The translations under genes and the position numbers were made by a program. A stretch of DNA of 64,000 nt. Source: Parascedosporium putredinis (lineage: Eukaryota; Ascomycota; Sordariomycetes; Microascales; Microascaceae). Every line of letters starts with the position of its first letter. Position 1 is the first letter of the stretch. Location of the stretch: positions 3,782,001 through 3,846,000 of the forward strand of contig CASHTG010000001.1 of NCBI GenBank assembly GCA_949357655.1, given 5' to 3'. Of the stretch, positions 50,031 through 62,900 are shown piece by piece. The notes beneath the pieces were generated by a model. That model was not told where the DNA came from and did no database searches. It worked only from the letters and a program-made list of their open reading frames with translations.

Positions 50031-50293
50031 TATTATATGCCCCTCCTCCCCTTACCTACATGCTTATCCATTTTCCAAGCGCACAGCATATCACAACTTA
50101 CTATCTATACCACGTTTTCCGACTCTCCATCTCTGAATCCTCTCCCACCTTCCCCTACTTCACTCTCTCACCAACACACACACACATACATCTTGACGCC
50201 TCTCTCCACGCTGTGACAGACTCGCCTCAGTCGTCGCTAGTGCTTTTAAGCCCCGTCTCGCGTTCCCAACCCATCACCTACCGGCACAGCACC

Positions 50294-50600
50294 ATGACTG
50301 CCAGCCCTGGAACTTTTGGTTCGATGACTCCGGGACACCAGCATCCCATAAACTTGAGGCTCGAACAGGAGTCAGCCTCCACCCCTGACAAGGGCAAAAT
50401 TGTCATGATGGTATCTGCCTCCCACCTCAACATCCAGAAGGCCCCCTAGAACCCTTCACGCCTTTGAGATAAGCGGCCTGACTGACTCTCTCTAGGGCAA
50501 CATCCCAGGATTGCGGTGTCCAACCTGCGCAGCTGAAGGGAAAGAAGTCTGGGTGATTCCTGGGCGCCGGTGTGGATACTGCGGTACGCCAGTAGGCTAA
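50294..50600 (+). CDS. 73-residue CXXC zinc-ribbon-like protein
   Basis: A very small protein encoded by two exons, 50294-50410 and 50496-50600, with an intron of 85 bases (GTATCT...CTCTAG). Exon 1 encodes a polar, probably unstructured head (MTASPGTFGSMTPGHQHPIN...). Exon 2 encodes a compact module with two Cys pairs, LRCPTCAAEGKEVWVIPGRR then CGYCGTPVG, expected to bind one zinc ion. I recall similar short proteins with the VWVIPGR core and a C-terminal CXXCG in other ascomycetes, without a known function. The ATG is preceded by CAGCACC, a good context. An in-frame ATG at 50060 would add 78 low-complexity residues but lies only some 30 bases past the TATA-like element. If the intron is retained, the frame ends after 12 more codons without the cysteines. 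No frame break is present. Confidence 0.75.
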
Positions 50601-51073
50601 GTCTCCGTGGCCCTTATGCGGGTAGTAACGTGAGAGCGCCTTTTCAATGTAGGTATGCCTTCTTCTTCCTTGACGCCCGGGTTGGTCTTGCACGGACTTG
50701 GCTAGCTTTGGAGCCACCCAAGTTACTCCTTACTGACTCAATCTAATAGTCAACTTAATCTTTTGTCTCAAGATCCTAGCGCAGCAGGGTATTGGCAGGT
50801 TTCCAGGCGAGGTGTTCTCGGACGATGTTCGGTACTGGAATTCTTTTTATTTTATTTTATTTCGGGGGCGGTATGAGGAGGGGAACGGGCGAATGGGTAA
50901 TGGTAATCATGATCATGGTGTGCATCTTGGTCTTGGGCGTTTCTTTCGGCTCTAGGCGTTCGCAGAATAGCTGAACGCAGGTTTACAGCAAGTTCTGTCG
51001 CATCAATAGATTTGGAGTGGGGGTGGATGGACGACTAATGGGTACGGGAGAGATTGGAAACGAAAAGCTACGG

Positions 51074-51100
51074 CATCGACGACATCGACGACATCGACGC
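51074..51100. repeat. CATCGACGA 9-bp tandem repeat
   Basis: Three consecutive copies, the last one lacking its end. It lies inside a frame of about 109 codons (51017-51346) that shows no known domain. Confidence 0.9.
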
Positions 51101-52044
51101 AAGGAAACATTCAAACTCGAGGTGCGCTCCTTGTCGAATCATCACGCCCTGGAGGATTTTGGCATGCTGGCATGTCCAAAGGATTACGTGGGCTTCCTCT
51201 TGTCTGTCTTCGTACAGACCTCTTCATCGCTAAAGGGTTTGAGCCTGGTTGACTTAGGCTCAGTTATAGAGGGGATGTTGGATTTTCACATCATTTTTCA
51301 TCTTAGAGAGCAAAAATGGATTGGTTATATTATTCTGTGCATTTGATCTTAAAACCACACACACACACACACACGCTTAGTTCGAGGGTTGTTCCAACCG
51401 TTTTACCGACCATGCTTCCTGTCCCTCTTCACAAGCTTGCCTGCGGGTAATGACCTCAACGAAGTAGAGAACAAAAAACAAGGTGAGGCTACAACGTCAA
51501 ATCTCCTTCGAATTTTGTCTAAGGGTTGAGGGATGGCGGTAGCGAATCACCCCGCCCTTCACTCGCCCTGCCTTTGCTTCAGTCCCATTCCCTTTTTTTC
51601 TCTTTTTTTTTCTTTTTTTTTTTCCACTCTAAGAAATCTTTTTTATCCTTTTCTCTTGTTAGCCAGCCTGTTCCTTCGCTCTTCCGCTCTCTTGGAATAT
51701 ATCCTGGCGACGATCATCCGTTCCCTGAGGGAAATGCATAAACATAAAAGGAGTAAAACCCCCGACCCACCAAGGGACGGGGGTCAGGCCAGGGCGAAGC
51801 GAAAGGGGGAAGGGTGGGTTGAGTGAGATGTGAGATATGGACGAGGGTTGCAGTCCCCTCATCTTGCACTGCTTGTGGGTAGAAGGAACATTGAAGTCAG
51901 GAAGCAAGGTACCTAGCCGAATCGGCAAATGGATCGACAACGCGGTCGGCAAACCGTCATGGGGGAGGAACTTTCCTGGTCCCGGAGAGCGTCAGACCGG
52001 TCGCAGTTTGGGACTGGCAGATTCACCTTCTCTCCTTCCCTATT

Positions 52045-52087
52045 CTTTTTCTTTTCTTTTCTTTTCTTTTCTTTTCTTTTCTTTTTT
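52045..52087. repeat. (CTTTT)n repeat
   Basis: About eight units of CTTTT with slight length drift at both ends, in intergenic DNA. Confidence 0.9.
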
Positions 52088-53144
52088 CCCCTCTCTCTTC
52101 TTCATACTCTTTGCTTCCTTCGTTCATATTGTCGCAGAGGCCCGGGGCAGCCTCCCTGGCCCATCCATCTTCACCAGATCGGGAAAACAGACCCTTCGGT
52201 TTGGAGCCCTTGTTCACAGAGTACTTTGAGCATCAAGACCAACCAACAGCCAGGGTCTGGAAACGCCAGGCTAACTTCGTGGAGAAATGGACGCACCCAC
52301 TTTCTCGCTCGCCCTTGTTGGGGAAAAGAGAGAGGGGAAAGACGCTATTGCGTGCGAGAGGAGGCGACGGGGCGAGCCTGGAACACCCAATCAAGCTTAG
52401 ACCCAGCCTGTAGTTTTTGTCTAGTTGGAGCGGAGGAACGGTGATGATGGCGGACCGGCCGGTGAGGATGGTGTGTGGATGAGCTGGGATGAAAAAGAGG
52501 GCCCTTCCGGAACCTAGCTTTCTTGATTACTACTGGAGGTGAGTTCTCAAACGCTGCAGGGTTCTGCGATGACGTATCATATCTCGTTTATCGCCATTTT
52601 CCGTTTTCCGACGTTCGCAAGGTTCAATCTCATAGCTCATCAATCTCCATCGAAGATCCCAAACCGCCCATACATGAAGCGGAGGGAAGGAATTGGCGGG
52701 TATTAAGTAAGGGTTTGAGCTTTTTATTACCCTCTTCCTTTCCTACTACGTCGTCCACCTCTACAGTATCTGAAGGGAACCAGACCTGGAAGCCCGTTTC
52801 CGAAAAACAGGGAGAAAAAGAAGAAGGAAAGGGGAAAAAGAAAAGCAGTCACGAATGGCTCCTCAAGCACCAAAAGAGTACCTGCGCAGCTTTTCCAATT
52901 CATCCTGGCGATTCCAACATAATGCGCGGCATTCAGGATTGACAACCAGAGCCCACATCAAAGACTGCCCACATGATCTCTGCAGATCGAAGGGGCAGAG
53001 GATCAATTCCCTGCCCTGCTCCCTCATAATCCTATAATTGCCTTGAGGGTCCCTTTTGCTATTCTTCAAGCTCCTACTGCCAGCCGTATGCCGTTACTCA
53101 CACACAGGGAACGAATCGAATAATTGACAAAAAAGGCAAAAGGC

Positions 53145-53166
53145 AAAAAAAAAAAAAAAAAAAAAA
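53145..53166. repeat. A22 homopolymer
   Basis: A run of about 22 A, with a second of the same size at 53882-53903. Both are intergenic and show no target-site duplication or retroposed gene beside them. Confidence 0.9.
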
Positions 53167-54394
53167 GAGGCAGCTTCTGGTATCTCTGAGGCTGTCTCGT
53201 CGAAGCGGCAGCGAACGCGATTAATGGCGGGTCACGGTTCAACGATACGAATACATCCTCGCCCTGGATAGATTGGTCAATGTACACTAGTTTGGACCAT
53301 TCAGCGGCCATCTATCAATGGAATGACATTCACGGGGGAATCATCAACCTGACCTAACTCGAGGGAAATCGATGGCGGCACGCTAGTACAAGTAGGCTCC
53401 GATACCACTGCACGCTCCTCGTTGCGGCCTTGGCTGGCCCGTTCCAAACCGCCATTCCCAGACCAAAAAACGGCCAGCATGAAGCTTGCAGATCTGTTGG
53501 GGGCCGGGCCACTGGGCCGGGACTGGGTCTGTGGCCTTTCTCGAGTCCCCATTTTTAGCTTGGTCAACGCCAAAGAAAAAGAGGGTTAGGATGTTTGCAC
53601 AAGAGCGGGTCGACGACTCGGACTACTACTATGTACTACTTGTACTTCACCTGGCTGATCTGTGATTGAATCGCCCTCTGCCACCCATCCATGAATGGGA
53701 GAGACGGACTCTGTGGGTTCATTGCATCGAGAACCGAAATCCAAGTGCATCGTATCGTTAGACCTTGGGGTGTCTAGACTCACTCCTAGGAGGCCCTCTC
53801 TCAGTCATAACAGGGGTGGCCCTCGGCCTTAGCAGGGATTAATCAAGGATCAATGATGAAATTATCGATCCATTGCCCACCAAAAAAAAAAAAAAAAAAA
53901 AAAGAAATAGAAAAAGGACGCTGATAGTGCCCAGTACCGAGATGCAGAGATTGGGTAAGCAGCAAGATGAAGCTCATTTGGCTTCAGTTCAAAGCGCGGG
54001 ATTCCCATGTCTGCTTCTGCCCACCTGCTTCGACAGTCACACGCGGCGAAGAGAGGGTTCTCGTCAAGAGGTGGCGTTCGTCCGCGATTGCCTGTCGCGG
54101 GTCTCGAGGCTATCACTATGGATCCTTTTCCCTCTACCCACTCTTGCTTTTAGCGGGTGTGTCTCCGTCTCCTCTCTCTCCGGGAGTCGGTACCCGCACC
54201 TGTCGAGCTGAATGTCTCTCCGCCGGTATTCAGGCGAGATATACCCAGCGTGATGACAACATTTCGCAAGCCAAGGTAGGCAAGAAAAAGAAAAAGAAAA
54301 GGACAGAAACAAGGGAAAGCAAGGCCAGCGTCTAAGAAGAACCGGAGTTGCCGGGTTTCTGGCCTGGCGGACGAATGAAGCAAGCTGAATATCC

Positions 54395-55824
54395 TCAAGC
54401 CCTCATCATCGGCGTCGCAAGCGCCATAAATTGGCCCGGTTCTTCCCCAGTCGGGGATCCCTGGGGAATGCCTAGACCAATTTGAGATGAAGGGACTGGA
54501 TGGTAGGCTCTCAGGGAAGGTGCAAGAGTGCTTTTTCCTTTCCTGTGGCTGATTAGGCCTTCCATCCGCCTCAGCCTACCTCGTGGTCGGGAAGGACCCC
54601 TGGACACATGGTCTGATTCTTCTGCTAGCTCTGTTTTCCCTTTCCTCTCTTCGGCTGGTCTCGTCAATTTTTTGATTGATCTCCTTGTTCTTCTCGAGAT
54701 GGGCCATCCCCTCCTTGTCTGGGGCTCTCCAATACTTCGTGATAGGCTCGATCTGGGAGCTGCTGAACACCCCGGAGACGGGCTAGTAGACCCGATGCTC
54801 TGGGGCGGCTCGAACAGGATTGAATGTAATAGTGGAGGTGGGGTGGACTCACCGGGCGAGGCGGGCCTTGGCTTCCCTCGAGCTTTTCGCTTTTGTGATC
54901 GCCCTGCACTCGGCCACCACGCGCTATCAGTCGCTCGGCCTCTTTGGGTCATCTCCCCGTTCCTCTTTCGTATCGCTGGACGTCCCAGGCTTGCGCACCC
55001 ACATCTCGCCCGGAATATCTACCGGGATCTACCTCGGTGCGGGATGTGGTAATAGACTGCCCATCTGCATGGGGCAAGTTCAGAGCACGGAGAATACTTG
55101 TACTTGGACGGCATGGAACGCAACAGCCGTTACAGCGGGCGCAACGACTTGACGATGGGCAGCGTTGGGTTCCGGAGGCAATAAACAGGGCGTTTAGCTC
55201 GATGCGATGTGGTGAGCGGCCCATTTCAATTCTACCTTTTATCATCAGAATTATTCAAGCGGCAGCGACGCCGTCTCGCTTCCAGTCAGGCTCTTTGGAA
55301 ACTGCGTGTTTGGGTGGCCACCCGTTCTGGTTCACTATGGCCAGTTGTGCTGGTTTCTCGTCGTCAATACTCCTCTCTTGACCCGCCGCCCAGACGAGAT
55401 CATGATGGAGGGCCTGGTGCAGCAAGCTGTGGATACTTCCGTGCTCCGCGGCTCCTTCGTCGGGATTTTGTGATACTTCTCCGGGCTCGAAAATGACGAG
55501 GAATCGGGACAAGATGAAGGGTGGGGTGGGACTGGTGAGGAAGGCTGGGAATATGCAGTAGGTGTGGTGTGGCTGGCGGCACAAGGAGAGGGGGAGGGGA
55601 GGGGAGGGGTGGAAGATAAAAACAGGGAGGGGTCGGCTGCTTGGGAGGACGGCACTGCACTCCAAGTACACGAGGAGTTTCCGAATGGAGAATGAAGGAG
55701 GGAGTCCTTGTACTTTGGGCTCGGGAACCCTCCCTCCTCCGGTTTCTTGGTTTGGCTCATTATTGACGAAGGTGTGTGGGATGGCGGGGACAAACTTGGG
55801 AGAGCCAAGCCCGACTGGAGGCAC
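54395..55824 (-). other. Possible unresolved coding region
   Basis: Several minus-strand segments here look more protein-like than the rest of the block but lie in different frames. One (about 55255-55500) reads LLHQALHHDLVWAAGQERS and GWPPKHAVSKEPDWKRDG. A second (about 55050-55240) has RCARCNGCCVPCRP, a CxxCxxCCxxC cluster. A third (about 54576-54790) reads SSQIEPITKYWRAPDKEG and LEKNKEINQKIDE after a plausible CTACTAG acceptor. They could be exons of one gene split by introns and by the same missing-base errors seen elsewhere, or they could be chance. I cannot name a family. Confidence 0.2.
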
Positions 55825-55965
55825 TGATCATCTTTTGGCGGCTGGCCATTACCAGGTTACTGGGAAAGTCAGCCCCCAACCAGACATTTATCCCTGCATC
55901 ACATCCTTTGGCTTGGTGCGACCCCCACATACTTTTGCACCCCAAAAACGCGAGAGGGCCTAATT

Positions 55966-56014
55966 AGCACCTAGCACCAAGCAAGCACCTAGCACCAAGC
56001 ACCTAGCATCTAGC
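55966..56014. repeat. 17-bp direct repeat (AGCACCTAGCACCAAGC)
   Basis: Two perfect copies at 55966-55982 and 55984-56000, then a partial third to 56014. The repeat is built from an internal AGCACC/TAGCA motif. Confidence 0.9.
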
Positions 56015-56110
56015 AGATGACCTTTTGTCGATCGAGAGGGCCCGGGCTTAGTTCTTGCTCATGTTGCATCAAAACGTGGTTTGCCCTGCCTGGTCTCTCT
56101 GCCCCCTTAC

Positions 56111-56138
56111 GCAGTGCAGCAGTGCAGCAGTGCAGCAG
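56111..56138. repeat. GCAGTGCA 8-bp tandem repeat
   Basis: Three and a half copies in direct succession in intergenic DNA, about 100 bases from the 17-bp repeats. Confidence 0.9.
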
Positions 56139-56498
56139 TCCCTTTATTACAGCATACACAATCCCTCCAATGTTCCCTTTTCTCTCCCCGGCTAATAATT
56201 AACATGCTGGCCCCATCGCCTCATAATCTGACTTGGGGCTGGAACTCCTGGCTGGTCACTTTGTCCCCACGAGGCCTCGGTCAAGAGATTGATGATAATA
56301 CCACTTCCACTACAAGTCCAACAAGTCACCTCAACATCGATGCACGAGCACGAGCCCGACCCCTGCTGTCTTGAGATGAGCAGGGTCCTGCAATGATCTG
56401 CTCCGTATGCATCCCTCGACGAGTCGTGCATTTGGGGGACGGGGCCATCTATCGACAGGGGATTGTCCGGCACCCTTGCCTGGACCGCATCGAGGTGT

Positions 56499-56516
56499 AA
56501 TAATATTAATATTATT
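56499..56516. repeat. 18-bp perfect AT palindrome
   Basis: AATAATATTAATATTATT is identical to its own reverse complement and sits in otherwise GC-rich DNA. Confidence 0.9.
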
Positions 56517-59343
56517 GCAAAGATGAATCATTCATGAGAACTTGGCTGGACAGGCTTCACGCCAGCCAGAGTGATGGGCGGGGCGAGATCGTCGGGAGAG
56601 GAGGGGAAATTCAAGGTCGAGTCAACGCAAAGTGGAGTGCAGGGGTCTAGCTGAAAAAAAAAAGGGAAAAGGAAAACCAAAAGAAAAGAAAAATCTTGCA
56701 AGAACACCAAGGACCAGCGTCGGATAGGGATTGTTTCCTTCGATCAGGGTGTACGATAACGGGGCCCGAGGATCGGTTGTCTGCTCCATGTACACTGCGT
56801 GTAATCCATGGTGGATGGATACATGTTGAGTTTACAGAACCGGGCATTCGGGTCATTCACATCAGTCTTGGGACTCATTGATGCAGAACAGCCGACACAG
56901 CAACGTGCGACTTCCCTAACCTGCGGGGTTGTGCACCAAAAGTTTTGGACAATCACAACCCCGCACCATGACGATTTCACAGCCTCAAGATTAGAGCTCT
57001 CTAGCTATCTATTCTCTTATTGCGGCGAGTCGTTAGCTCGGTAGATTGCCTCTCATTTTTGTCAATCCCTCTAAGAGTCCTCCTTTCATGTTGCCGACGG
57101 CTTTCCTGTGCACTGACTGCAATGATTCCATTGTCATATCCATTATATCTATAAACTGATACGAAGTACATCCCCGTTCATATGTGCATGGGAAGGGGAT
57201 GCAGTGGAACGCGTGTTGTTCAGGTTCAAATCGAGGGGTGTTTGCGGACGGCTGTGAGGGAGCTGGTAGGCTCGGGTTTCATCCTTATTACAGATGATGA
57301 TGGTCGTGGGGGCCCTGTTGCACGGGTTTTAGCACCCCCTGGCTCGCGATGGGAATGGAGGATTGAGGACAAGGGCTGGTAGACACAACAGTGAACTGAC
57401 AGACACCAATGCCTCACACTGAGGTTCCCCGGGGAGGAAAACACACGCGCACATGAACGGCACAGAGGGGCGTATGGGGTGGGCTCATCAGGGTTCATCA
57501 AGGGCTCAATGGCAGGTACTTCTGTAATAAACGATAAAACTGCCCGTCGTTTTTTTTCTTCTTTTTTTACGATGCCATTTCTTAAAAGCGGAGTTTTATA
57601 CTCCTCACGTCGCGGAGTATCTTCCGGACTAATCACTGGCTACACTGGCGGGTGCCCTGTGCAAAACGCTCCCCGGATGGAACCAGTCTCTGAGCACGAC
57701 CCTGCCAGTGTTCAGTGCAGCGGGGCGAGTACCGAATTGAACTCGCCGAGCGCTCGAGCTTCGGGGCACCCAGCGAATGCTGCTGATCTTCTTTGTTCAG
57801 ACTTGGATGACGATCGGGCATTGAATTTCAAATCGAGGGACGATTGTTACAAAGATTTTCAGGACTGCCGAGTTTCCCTATATCCGATCGTGCCGCCGTA
57901 CCCTCTTCCAAGAGGGGTCTAGGCGACGTCAAGCACGCTCCCCCACCCCTTCGATCCCGGATGAAGGGTCTCGTGGGTGAACGGAGTAGTATTGGTGATC
58001 CATTGAATCCTCCTCAGGGGCGGTTGAGGAGGGGAATGGACCATGACCCTTGACTCGGATGATTCGTGATCACAAACGCAAGGGGGCACATCAGATGTTG
58101 GACAGCGGCAGAGAAACAGCGCCATTCCGTGCGTTTTCGCCCTCGCTCTCTTCAATCTCAAGCTATCAACCTTCAACACTGTCTGTGCTGTGAGGATTTC
58201 CAACTGTCAGACTGTCCGTGCGGCGTAGCGCCCTGCTGCAGTGTTGGCGTTGTATTCTTGGTTTTGGTGCGTGCTCATGTGCTCCATTTCCTCTCTCTCC
58301 TCAATGATCTATAATGATACTCTCTCAGTCGAGACTAATGAATTAATGTTATTCCAGATATGGTTGTCGTTGAGAGTAATGATTGCTGTTCCGCGACAAA
58401 CACTGGCTCCCATCGTTGCATAATGGGGTTGCTCGCGCCGCGAGCTTGGGGAGAGCAAAGCAAGCACTTGGGTTGTTGTTCAGCGCTGGCGGATGGTTGA
58501 ATCGCAATACGGTGCAGGAGAAACTGATCAATCTTGTGTCCTTGATGAGCTGGTAAGACTCGACAATTTTACCTTGGTGTCCACTGCCAAAGATGCACGC
58601 TGGAGCCCAACTTTGAGGAGGGCGCAGGCACAGGCGCGGAAGTTGAGTCGCCAGATACGGGCCAGGTAGGCGAGACAGCAGGGGGAGGGGGATGGATTGA
58701 TCTCGTCTAGCATGCCCGCGTTGGGATTGATCAGTGGGCGATGACAGAAGGAAACCTCCGAGAAGAGCTCTAGTTGGCTGTGCGCTCTGGTGCGCCAGGG
58801 CAGGGCTGAGCAGGAAGAATTGTCGGGGAACGGGTGTGTGGGTTCATTCGCCTGAGCTTTGACCAACCACCAACATTGAACCCAGAGCCTCGCGTGGAGA
58901 AACAGCGAGCAGCCTGGCGGGTTGGGATAATTTCGATGCTCGCCAGGTAATAGGAAAGGAGAAGCATTGATAGGAAACGTTGTGACCAAAGAAAAGTACC
59001 TAGTGCATCCTCGCTGTAATTATTGAATTGGAGAGGCAGGGAATAAAAAAGAAAAAGAAACAGAAAAAAGCCCTTTTTCGTTTCTGCTAATTCCCCTCTG
59101 TATCGTACGGGGCGCGACCCTCTGTCCTCTCCTCCCTTTTTGTTTTCTTTTGCTTTTTGTCTTGTTCGTTTTTCCCCTCCTCATTATCGGCCACACGCTC
59201 GGCGGACCAGGTAGATGAACAACAAGAATATTGAGCCTCAACCATCAATTGATCGCTGGAGAGATGCATAGCGTGTGATAGAGAGAACATGAACCGACAG
59301 CGCGTTTTGGATTTGGATGCGGGCATGGAGCACGGGGCATGAA

Positions 59344-59380
59344 CTCGCTCGACTCGACTCAACTCGACTCGACTCGGCTC
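59344..59380. repeat. CTCGA-type 5-bp repeat
   Basis: About seven units of CTCGA/ACTCG with two variants, some 600 bases upstream of the transcription factor start codon. Confidence 0.85.
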
Positions 59381-59969
59381 GTTGTTCCCTATTGGTCCGT
59401 GCGGAAAACTCCATGAGGCCTCGTCATCCTCTCTCACATCACCTTCAATGAACCGCGACGACCGCGAGTGTTGCGACTTTGCCAACAGCACCAGGCCTAG
59501 CGCCAGTTCTAGCTCCGGTCCTCATCCGCCGCCTCGATTCGCCCCGCTCCCCCACTCCCGGTAGCCCTTTCCTTTTCGCGCGTGAGAGTCAGGTCAGGTC
59601 GGCAACCCATTGATCACTCACGCCGCCGCTGCTACAGGGACATCGCCAGCTTTTTTGCCCTGGCCCCCTTCCCCTTTCCTCCCCGTGCGCCCCAAAACGC
59701 CAGGGCATTCTCCGGGCATCCCCCTCGCATCCCCTCCTTCACCCTCTCGAGTTCAGTGGCACATCCAAAACATTGTGATTGGGGGCCCTGGTCTGCGTGG
59801 AATTGAGCGCCGCCTCCTCCAGCTGCCGACTCCTTCCTCCCGCCTCCCACCTACCGGCTCCCTCCCCCGGAGCGGCCCCCTTCGTCGCCCCACCTCCCGG
59901 CCCCCCGTCTTCCGTGTTTAGAGCCCGTTACCGTCATCTTTTTGTCTGTGGTGTGGAGCCTTGTTAGTC

Positions 59970-62900
59970 ATGACCACATTCGGTCAGAGCGGCATCGACA
60001 TCCTTTGCGACGCCGCTGCCGGTTCGGCTGCGTCTCCATCTTCACGTACCCCTAAACCGACCCCGGCGACAATCTACCCGGACAGGAGCTCCAGCGCCAA
60101 GCTGGTGCCAGCTGCATCCCCAGCTCTGCCTTCAGCCCCACAGGTAGAGGCCTCTGTTGCCTTCCCATCAAGGCAATCGAAGCAACCCAAAAGGAAGCAC
60201 CCGAGCTCGCCAAGGTCAACGCAGCCGTCCCACGTGTGTCACATCTGCAACCGGGTCTACGAGAGGGCCGACCACCTCACTCGCCACCTGCGGGCGCATG
60301 AGAATGCGCGCCCCTACCAGTGCACGCGGTGTCCGAAGCGCTTCAACCGCGCCGACCTGCTCACGAGGCATGAAGCCACCCATGATCGTGATGGCGCTGA
60401 ATCCGGCCGCTCCTCCATCCGGAGGAGCGACCGCGCGTCCGAGGCGTGCACGCATTGCGCTGCCTCCAAGGCCAAGTGCGAGGACGAGAAACCTTGTGCG
60501 AGGTGCCGGAGCAGGAATCTCCACTGCGAGATGCCTGCGAAGCGCTTCCACCAACTACGCACGCCCAACTCCTACGCAACCGCCGTGTCCACTCCCGAAT
60601 CGCCTCCCTCCGTGACTGCTGGGCAGCAGGACTTCGCCCCAGGGTCCGCTTCGCAGGCGTCCCAGTACGACGCCGAGATGGATGGGGCCACGTTTGCCAC
60701 GTCCCCCTACGGCAACAGCCCTGCGCCGCATTCCGTTGCCCATGCCGCACCCTATCCAAGGCAAAGTCCCGCCCCAACTACGTCCCTGCACAACCAACCG
60801 CAGCAGGAGCAACAAGAGCGGCAGCAACAGCAGCAGCAACAGCAACGGCAACAGCAGCACCAACCACAACAGCCCCCGGGTGCTCCCGATGGCGCTACCT
60901 TATTCAATCCATCAGGAAACTCGTTCCCGAACGTGGACTTCTCGTCCTGGGACCTAAACTTTGACAACTTCCCCGTCCCTCTCTTCGAGCCCTTTGGGCC
61001 GAGCCCGTCGACGGGCTCGACCCATTCCAAAACATCGGCCAAGGCAGTCATGAGAGACCCTGCTCGCGGTCACGAAGCCTTCAAGCGGTCGCCATGGCTT
61101 TGGGAGCCTGGTACGGAGGACTACCTCCGCCGCGAAACCGAGGGTCTAAACGTGATCGATGACCTTACGCGCGGGCTGAGGATTGAGCGTGTTTCAAAGG
61201 AGCTGTACCCCCACATTCGCATAGATGCTGGCATGCGAGACAAGCTCTTCGCCATGGTTCTATCTCAGAATAAGAACGGTGAAAAGATCCCGTCCTTCCC
61301 CTCACTTGGCCTGCTTAACTATATTCTTCTCGTGCACTTCACCCTCGAGGACCGCAAGTTTGATAGCTGGGTCCATATCGGCTCCTTTAGCCCTAGCACC
61401 TCTCTTCCCATCTTCATCGCCGCCCTAGCTACCCATGGCGCCATGTACGTCTCCTCGCCCGTGTTCTGGCAACTGGGCATGGCTATGCACGAGGTTGTGC
61501 GCCTAGCAATCGGCTATCATGTAAGAAACGACACCCGCTGCTTGGCTACAGCAAATTTTGAAGACTGACCCTTGCTACATACAGTTCGAGGATAGCAACT
61601 TTCATACCCGCGATCTCACCATGCTTCAAACATTCTCGTTAAACCTGGAAGTGGGGATCTGGAGCGGATTCAAGCGCAAGACGGAGATATCTGAGAGCTT
61701 CCTACTACCGCTCGTCACGGTACGCACCTCGGCAAATGCTGACCTCGCCAAAGTTTGTTTTCCGAATAGTTACTAACAAGGCTCTGTAGATGATTCGTCG
61801 CGCTGGCAGATTCTCTTTGCCTTTCGACTCACCCGACACAATTCCTTTGACAACAGACACACCCGAGGTTCTGGACCGCAAGTGGCGCGAGTTCATCAAC
61901 AGGGAGTCGTACAAGAGGTAAAGACCCGATCAGCCGCGAATACGGCAGCATATCTACATCATGTCGTTCTACGCTATGCTATGTTTCTCGTACCCTCTCT
62001 AACCTCTGTGCCATGTAGGCTCGTGCTACACGTGTTCTTCCATGACGCCCAGTCGTCCATATTGCTCTGTAAACACCCCGCAATCTCCTTCACCGAACTG
62101 TGCTTCAGTCTGCCTGCTTCCAAGGATCTCTGGCTCGCGCGCACAGCCGACCAATGGCGTGACATTTACGTCGCCAAGATGAGCTCAGAATCCTCGGCCG
62201 ATATACCCGGCATTTCCGAGGTGATGCACCATCGTGACCTCATCTCCATGTCTGGTGAACACGTTGACAAGGAGCTCTCCTACGTCGCGCTTCTCTACGG
62301 TTTCCGCGCGCAAATCTCGAGCTACTGGGAATCCACCAAATTTTACTCTGCTGGCCGGCAGCCCAACGCGCCTTTGGCCAACTACCCGCCTTGGGTCCAG
62401 ATGCAGTACCAGACGCTGTACAGGGACCTCGGCGTCCTCGCCAGCCACGCTACCGCCGCCGTCCCGCATTCGCCGTACCTCGCCCTCAACTCCGAGATCA
62501 TGATGATGACCACCCACGTCTCGCTCGACGACCTGCAAAAGTTTGCCGGCAAGGCTGGCGAGGACGAGGCCCACCGCGTCTCCGACGCCCTCGACCAATA
62601 CTGGGCCACCACCCCCATCGCCCGCCATGCCGTCTGGCACGCCGGCCAGGTCTTCCGCCACGCCAGCTCTCTCCCGCCGGCAACCCTACGCGACTTCGCG
62701 GCTGTCGCCGTCTACTACGCAAGTCTCACGCTCTGGATCTACGGCCTTCTACGGCCAACCGAGGGTTCCTCCGCCACCCCGGGCCCCGGTGAAGCCCCTA
62801 TATGCGTGCCGGTAAACGGCGAAGAGACCCCATTCACTCGCAAGTTTATCGCAAGCGGCCAGGAGTAGTCCCTGGTCTGCGCCTGAACGATTCGCTCGTA

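Larger units (their letters stand above)
50601..59969. other. Large gene-poor block with short tandem repeats
   Basis: About 9.4 kb with no gene I can name. It holds three CATCGACGA units (51074-51100), an AC run (51355-51375), a CTTTT repeat (52045-52087), A22 runs (53145-53166, 53882-53903), repeats at 55966-56014 and 56111-56138, an AT palindrome (56499-56516) and CTCGA-type repeats (59344-59380). The stretch before 59970 is the C/T-rich promoter and leader of the transcription factor gene. Confidence 0.4.

Noticed and set aside
53145..53903. Two A22 runs as poly(A) tails of retroposed elements
   Set aside because: No element body, target-site duplication or reverse transcriptase sequence is visible next to either run.
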